Origin: Malania oleifera
Taxonomy: Eukaryota; Streptophyta; Magnoliopsida; Santalales; Ximeniaceae
Length of the DNA stretch: 64,000 nucleotides
Direction of reading: 5' to 3'
Assembly (NCBI RefSeq): GCF_029873635.1
Contig: NC_080420.1
Location: forward strand, 51,103,457 to 51,167,456
Made by a program: the position numbers and the translations under genes. How positions within the stretch are numbered: position 1 is the first letter of the stretch; each line of letters begins with the position of its first letter. Of this stretch, positions 60,312 through 64,000 are shown piece by piece. Under the pieces are notes generated by a model. It saw only the letters and a program-made list of their open reading frames with translations, did not search any database and was not told the DNA's origin.

Positions 60312-61342
60312 TGTTGACTTTTTGAGTCCGATCACTATTTTGATTATGACAAACTACAATATTTTACTTGTGTACTGAGTGGCTGAGCATGTTTATATCT
60401 TTAGAAGCACAAGTGAAGGATGCAAAATGGAAGCTGTGAAAGTATCTAAGCTAGCATACCTCGGCGTATTCCATAGAAATGCAAAGGAGTAAAGCATGAA
60501 AATTTTGTTATTTTTTAAGTTGTAATAGTAATTAGGGTCAATGTGTGCATGCATCTCATGTTTTAATTTGAAACTCATAAATGACCTTAGATTGACCTTA
60601 GGGAAATTCCAAGTAACGATCAGATTGTGTTTTTGCCTATAAATACTAACTCCATTCACTTAGAGAATGTTAGAGAATCACTTGGAGATTATAGTTAAAT
60701 ATTTTTGATTCTCTCTTACATTTTTTACTCTCTTTTGGAAGATCAAATTCTTATTTCTTCTCTACTCTTCTTTTGAAAATTCTTTTTGGAGAAAATATTA
60801 TTAAAAAGGTTTAATGGATGGCTTGAGTTTATATTCATGCTCATAATATATAGCTTGAAAGCCTCCTCATTGGTTTGAAAATCAAAGTTCAAATTTCTTC
60901 TACTTCTTTATTTTGAAAATCATTTTAGAGAAATTATTTTTGAGTTGTTCTAAAAAAAATAAAAAATGCTTGAGCATATATTTACTCATATTTATTTTTC
61001 TTGAAAGCCTTATTGAATTTAATTTTTCTAAGGTCAGTTATTTGAGAAAGAAACCCTAGTTTCTCCCGTTCTTATCTTTGAATATAATTTTGGGAGAAAA
61101 TCATTTGGGTTATTCAAAGAGAGCCTTGAGCACATATTCATCTATATATACTTGCTTGAGAGGCTTCTCAATTTTCATTACAAAGGTCAATCATTTTGAA
61201 AAACCCTAGCTTCTTCATTTCCTTTATTTGAGAATATTTGTTGGAGAATATTTTGGGGTATTCAAATAAGTTTTGAGCATGTACTTAATTCATATACACT
61301 TGCTTGAAAAGCAACTTGAGAAAAGCCTTAAACATATATTCA

Positions 61343-61393
<51 letters not shown>

Positions 61394-61742
61394 TTATTTA
61401 TTTGCTTGGAATGCGTATTAATTATTTTTAAAGGTCATTGTTTTAAAGAGAAAATCATTTTCCAAACTCTCTGTTCTATTTAAAAACTATTTTGAGAGAA
61501 AAACCATACTCTACAGAACTTCATTCTTAAATCATAAGAGAGTGCATTTAGGTTTTAAATGTGTACAAACTTACTTGTTTTAAGAAGAACTTTAAATTGT
61601 ACGAATTTGTTTTTCAGAACAGCCCTTCTCGGTTTGGGTTGTGAACCGCGGGCCAAGTGAGAGTACATCACTTGGAGAGGGTGGCTCCGCCCTATTAAAG
61701 GAGTGGTCTGGGTGAGGGTACATCGCTTAGAGAGGGGGGCTT
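60312..61742 (+). mobile_element. LTR F: Copia-type LTR, interrupted
   Basis: Begins TGTTGACTTTTTGAGTCC like LTR D and then follows LTR A (acaat, gcatac...tattcca, tgcaaaggag). TATA-like cctataaatac at 60636. A long AT microsatellite lies at 61346-61388. Interrupted at 61743 by LTR G. Its right part is outside the window or lost. Confidence 0.7.
61346..61388. repeat. (AT)n microsatellite
   Basis: About 43 bases of pure AT repeat inside LTR F. Confidence 0.9.
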
Positions 61743-63110
61743 TGTTGGCCTCATAAGGCATAAAATCTTGTTTTGATGACAACAAAGTAAAGGAACTTAA
61801 CATGTTATGTTAAGATAAGTTTTAGGACTCAAGAAGTTTTGATAAACGATCAAGTTCATAGAAGATCAAGCTTAAGTGTTTAAAAGACACTCATATGAAG
61901 ATTATGCTTAAAGACTTGGCCCATGACGAAGCAAAATAAAAAGAAAGAAAGTTCAAGAGAGATACAAAGAATGGAAGCCAATACATGAAGACTTAGTGAT
62001 TAGAAAGTTCAAAATTTTAAGAAGTCTCATGTAAGTACTTCAAACGATTTCAATATGGATGCATAAAACTCTTAGGTTAATTACTTAGACCTAGACACCT
62101 TTTAAAATATTTGAAAAATATTTTTATAAGGTCTAAAGTTATTTCAAAAAGGTTAAAATTATTTTTGAAATAAAAAGCACAAAAACAGGATTCTCCAAAT
62201 TCCCTTCTTTTTTCTATTTTTGCATTAATGTGTGATTGTCTCTATCAATGGTTCCTTATCTTAAAAAGCGTTCAACATGAAAGTTGTGGTATTTTCTCTT
62301 AAATTTCTGTTGATACTAAGAATGTCCAATTTGAAGTTGTATAGAAAAAATTATGACCAAAATACTGAAAGGGGGTTGAAGCTGAAAGCACATTAGGCGA
62401 CTGTTCAGTTAACTGATGAGCAGATAGAATAGGTACAGTCGACTAACCCTATGAGTATAGGCGACTGAACCTATACTAACTTCAAAAATACGCTGATTTA
62501 AAAGGCATATGCGACTGACCTTTGGGTACAGGTAACCGACCTTCATAAATTTAAATTTAAAACAGCGTGGGAAACTTTCCAAAAGTGATTTCTTCGCCCC
62601 CAAACAAAGTGAAAACTTGGGAAATACTCAAAGTAACTTGAAGAATACATTTATACACTTTTTAACTCTATAAATACAAGTTAATTCCAAGAATTAAATA
62701 ACAACAACAATCAGCAAATCAGGTTATACTCTTACATTCAAAAGCTCTATTATTGAAAAACTTTTTCTGAAATTTTACTGTGTTCTTGCTAATACTACTC
62801 ACGGTTCTTGTGCTTTAACTGAAAATTTCAATCTAAGAAAGAACCTCGGTGATAATCATTTGAGTTTCATCTTTCTATATTGATATTTGATTCAAGTATA
62901 TTGTGATACTCAAATTGTACTAATCACCTCTTTTGAGAATGTCATTGTACACAAAATTTTCTTTTGTTGTTTTTGACGATTCAGGGTTGATTGAATCGTT
63001 GGCTAACTAAGCGTGGGGTATCGCTTGGAGAGGAGGGCTCTATCCTACTTGAAGGAGTGTGTAAACGGTTTGCTTCGCTTGGTTAAGGGAGCGGTATAGT
63101 GAAATCCTTA
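61743..63110 (+). mobile_element. LTR G: second Copia-type LTR, interrupted by gypsy LTR H
   Basis: TGTTGGCCTCATAAGGCATA start, typical of long Copia elements. Contains variant GTCGAC-like motifs (gcgactgaac, ggcgactg) at 62396-62540 and the cgcttggagaggagggct block shared with LTR F. It is cut at 63111; the rest lies beyond the window. Confidence 0.65.
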
Positions 63111-64000
63111 TGTAACGCCCCGAAAATTCTACCATATTTTTTTCCCCTCATAACATAAAAATAATATTAATAACTTTGATACCATAAAACATAAGCAAAA
63201 TCAACCCAGGCCCAAATGGAAACCGGGGATATTCCTGTCTATACATACATATAAACTATGCAATGGGAACCATGATTTTCTCAACCTTATATACAATACC
63301 ATAGTTCTACCATGGTCATATATACACACATACATCCTCAAAAAGGACCATAATATCCTAGGGATTACACAAAATCCACCCGATCTCAACTCAACTACTT
63401 ACCCTTCAGCCAGGGTAGCACTACCAGTTTCCTCTATTTTGAAGCTCGCTCCGCTCGTCTATCTGGGTTTCTTGAAAAGTTATATTTATGGGGTGAGACA
63501 CCTCTCAGTAAGCGGGAAAGGCTAATATCAGTGTGTGGAAAAATGAGTATTATTGTGTTATAAACATATACTGTACATGATTAACTGTATTTGACAAATC
63601 AGGAAAATCTGTTATGTATAAGTTTGAATAAACCATATTTCAACATAACATACTGTATCATACTACATTTCTGTATACATATAAATCATTTTCTATATCT
63701 GTATAATACTGAAATCATACCTTGGATGGATAGTTAGCTGATGTCATGTATCACCCTCACATGACTAGGTTGTACAGCCCGCAGGCGGGACTTAGCAATG
63801 GTTGGCCTACCATGCTAAGTATTGACTCGTCTGTAAGTACGATTGGCCTGCCTAGCCTGGTCCGGACTGCTAGGGGGGCACACTACAACACTAAGATCAA
63901 TCGACTATCCATACATTGACATTCTATCTGAGACGTATAGTGGCACTAATCTGAATTGATAGCTACGGTACCGTACTCTGAAACTAAACTAAGCTGTCAA
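63111..64000 (-). mobile_element. LTR H: gypsy-type LTR, left part
   Basis: Begins TGTAACGCCCCGAAAATTC. It follows the same order of blocks as the LTRs at 1842 and 26406: tacccttcagccagggtagca, gtgagacacctctcagtaag, the GCCCG-CGGGAC hairpin (63776-63790) and agctacggtaccg (63961). The orientation is inferred from those LTRs. It is open-ended on the right. Confidence 0.7.

Overview
This is plant nuclear DNA, most likely from a dicot. It is AT-rich and has one intron-containing gene with GT-AG introns. The rest is stacked LTR retrotransposons with tRNA-Met and tRNA-Asp type primer sites, a plant L1 LINE, TRIM elements, a SINE and a hAT-like element. The species cannot be named from the sequence.

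The single intact cellular gene is a FAB1C/D-type phosphatidylinositol-3-phosphate 5-kinase on the + strand (coding 38117-58066). I reconstructed 11 exons that join in frame into 1763 codons plus a stop. The N-terminal eight-cysteine FYVE-like finger is degenerate. The CCT/chaperonin-like region, the cysteine-rich CCR region and the C-terminal PIP-kinase domain look intact. Its two longest introns are transposon-rich. Intron 4 (4.3 kb) carries a TRIM element that a hAT-like element later entered. Intron 8 (8.3 kb) carries a decayed sense L1 LINE, itself entered by a MITE-like element, an Au-like SINE and a second TRIM of the same family.

The left half (1-34544) is a nest of LTR elements whose boundaries can be fixed by target-site duplications (TSDs). 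The oldest layer is a Copia-type element with its 5' LTR ending at 7792 and its 3' LTR at 24684-34544. Into it went a Gag-only Athila/Tat-like element (11409-18659, TSD atgat), a solo LTR (19360-21436, TSD aaaag), an inverted LTR carrying a gag fragment (21495-24394, TSD cattc) and a chromovirus-type Ty3/gypsy element (26406-34247, TSD gaaat). A further LTR covers 1-6466, starts just outside the window, and contains a truncated Ty3/gypsy element (1842-6247). With these insertions removed, the old element is about 8 kb.

The segment 34545-37046 is non-coding: duplicated AT-rich units with CT microsatellites, then the promoter side of FAB1. Downstream of FAB1, 58067-60311 shows no gene. At 60312 the LTR layers resume: a Copia-type LTR, a second one from 61743, and a gypsy-type LTR from 63111 running off the window.

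No CRISPR, tRNA or rRNA genes were seen. The most unusual signals are: every in-frame stop I could place in two decayed retroelement ORFs is TAG; GTCGAC-centred motif arrays recur in unrelated-looking LTRs; a GC-rich hairpin island is conserved in three diverged gypsy LTR families; a gag fragment lies inside an LTR; and two copies of one TRIM family sit in one gene.
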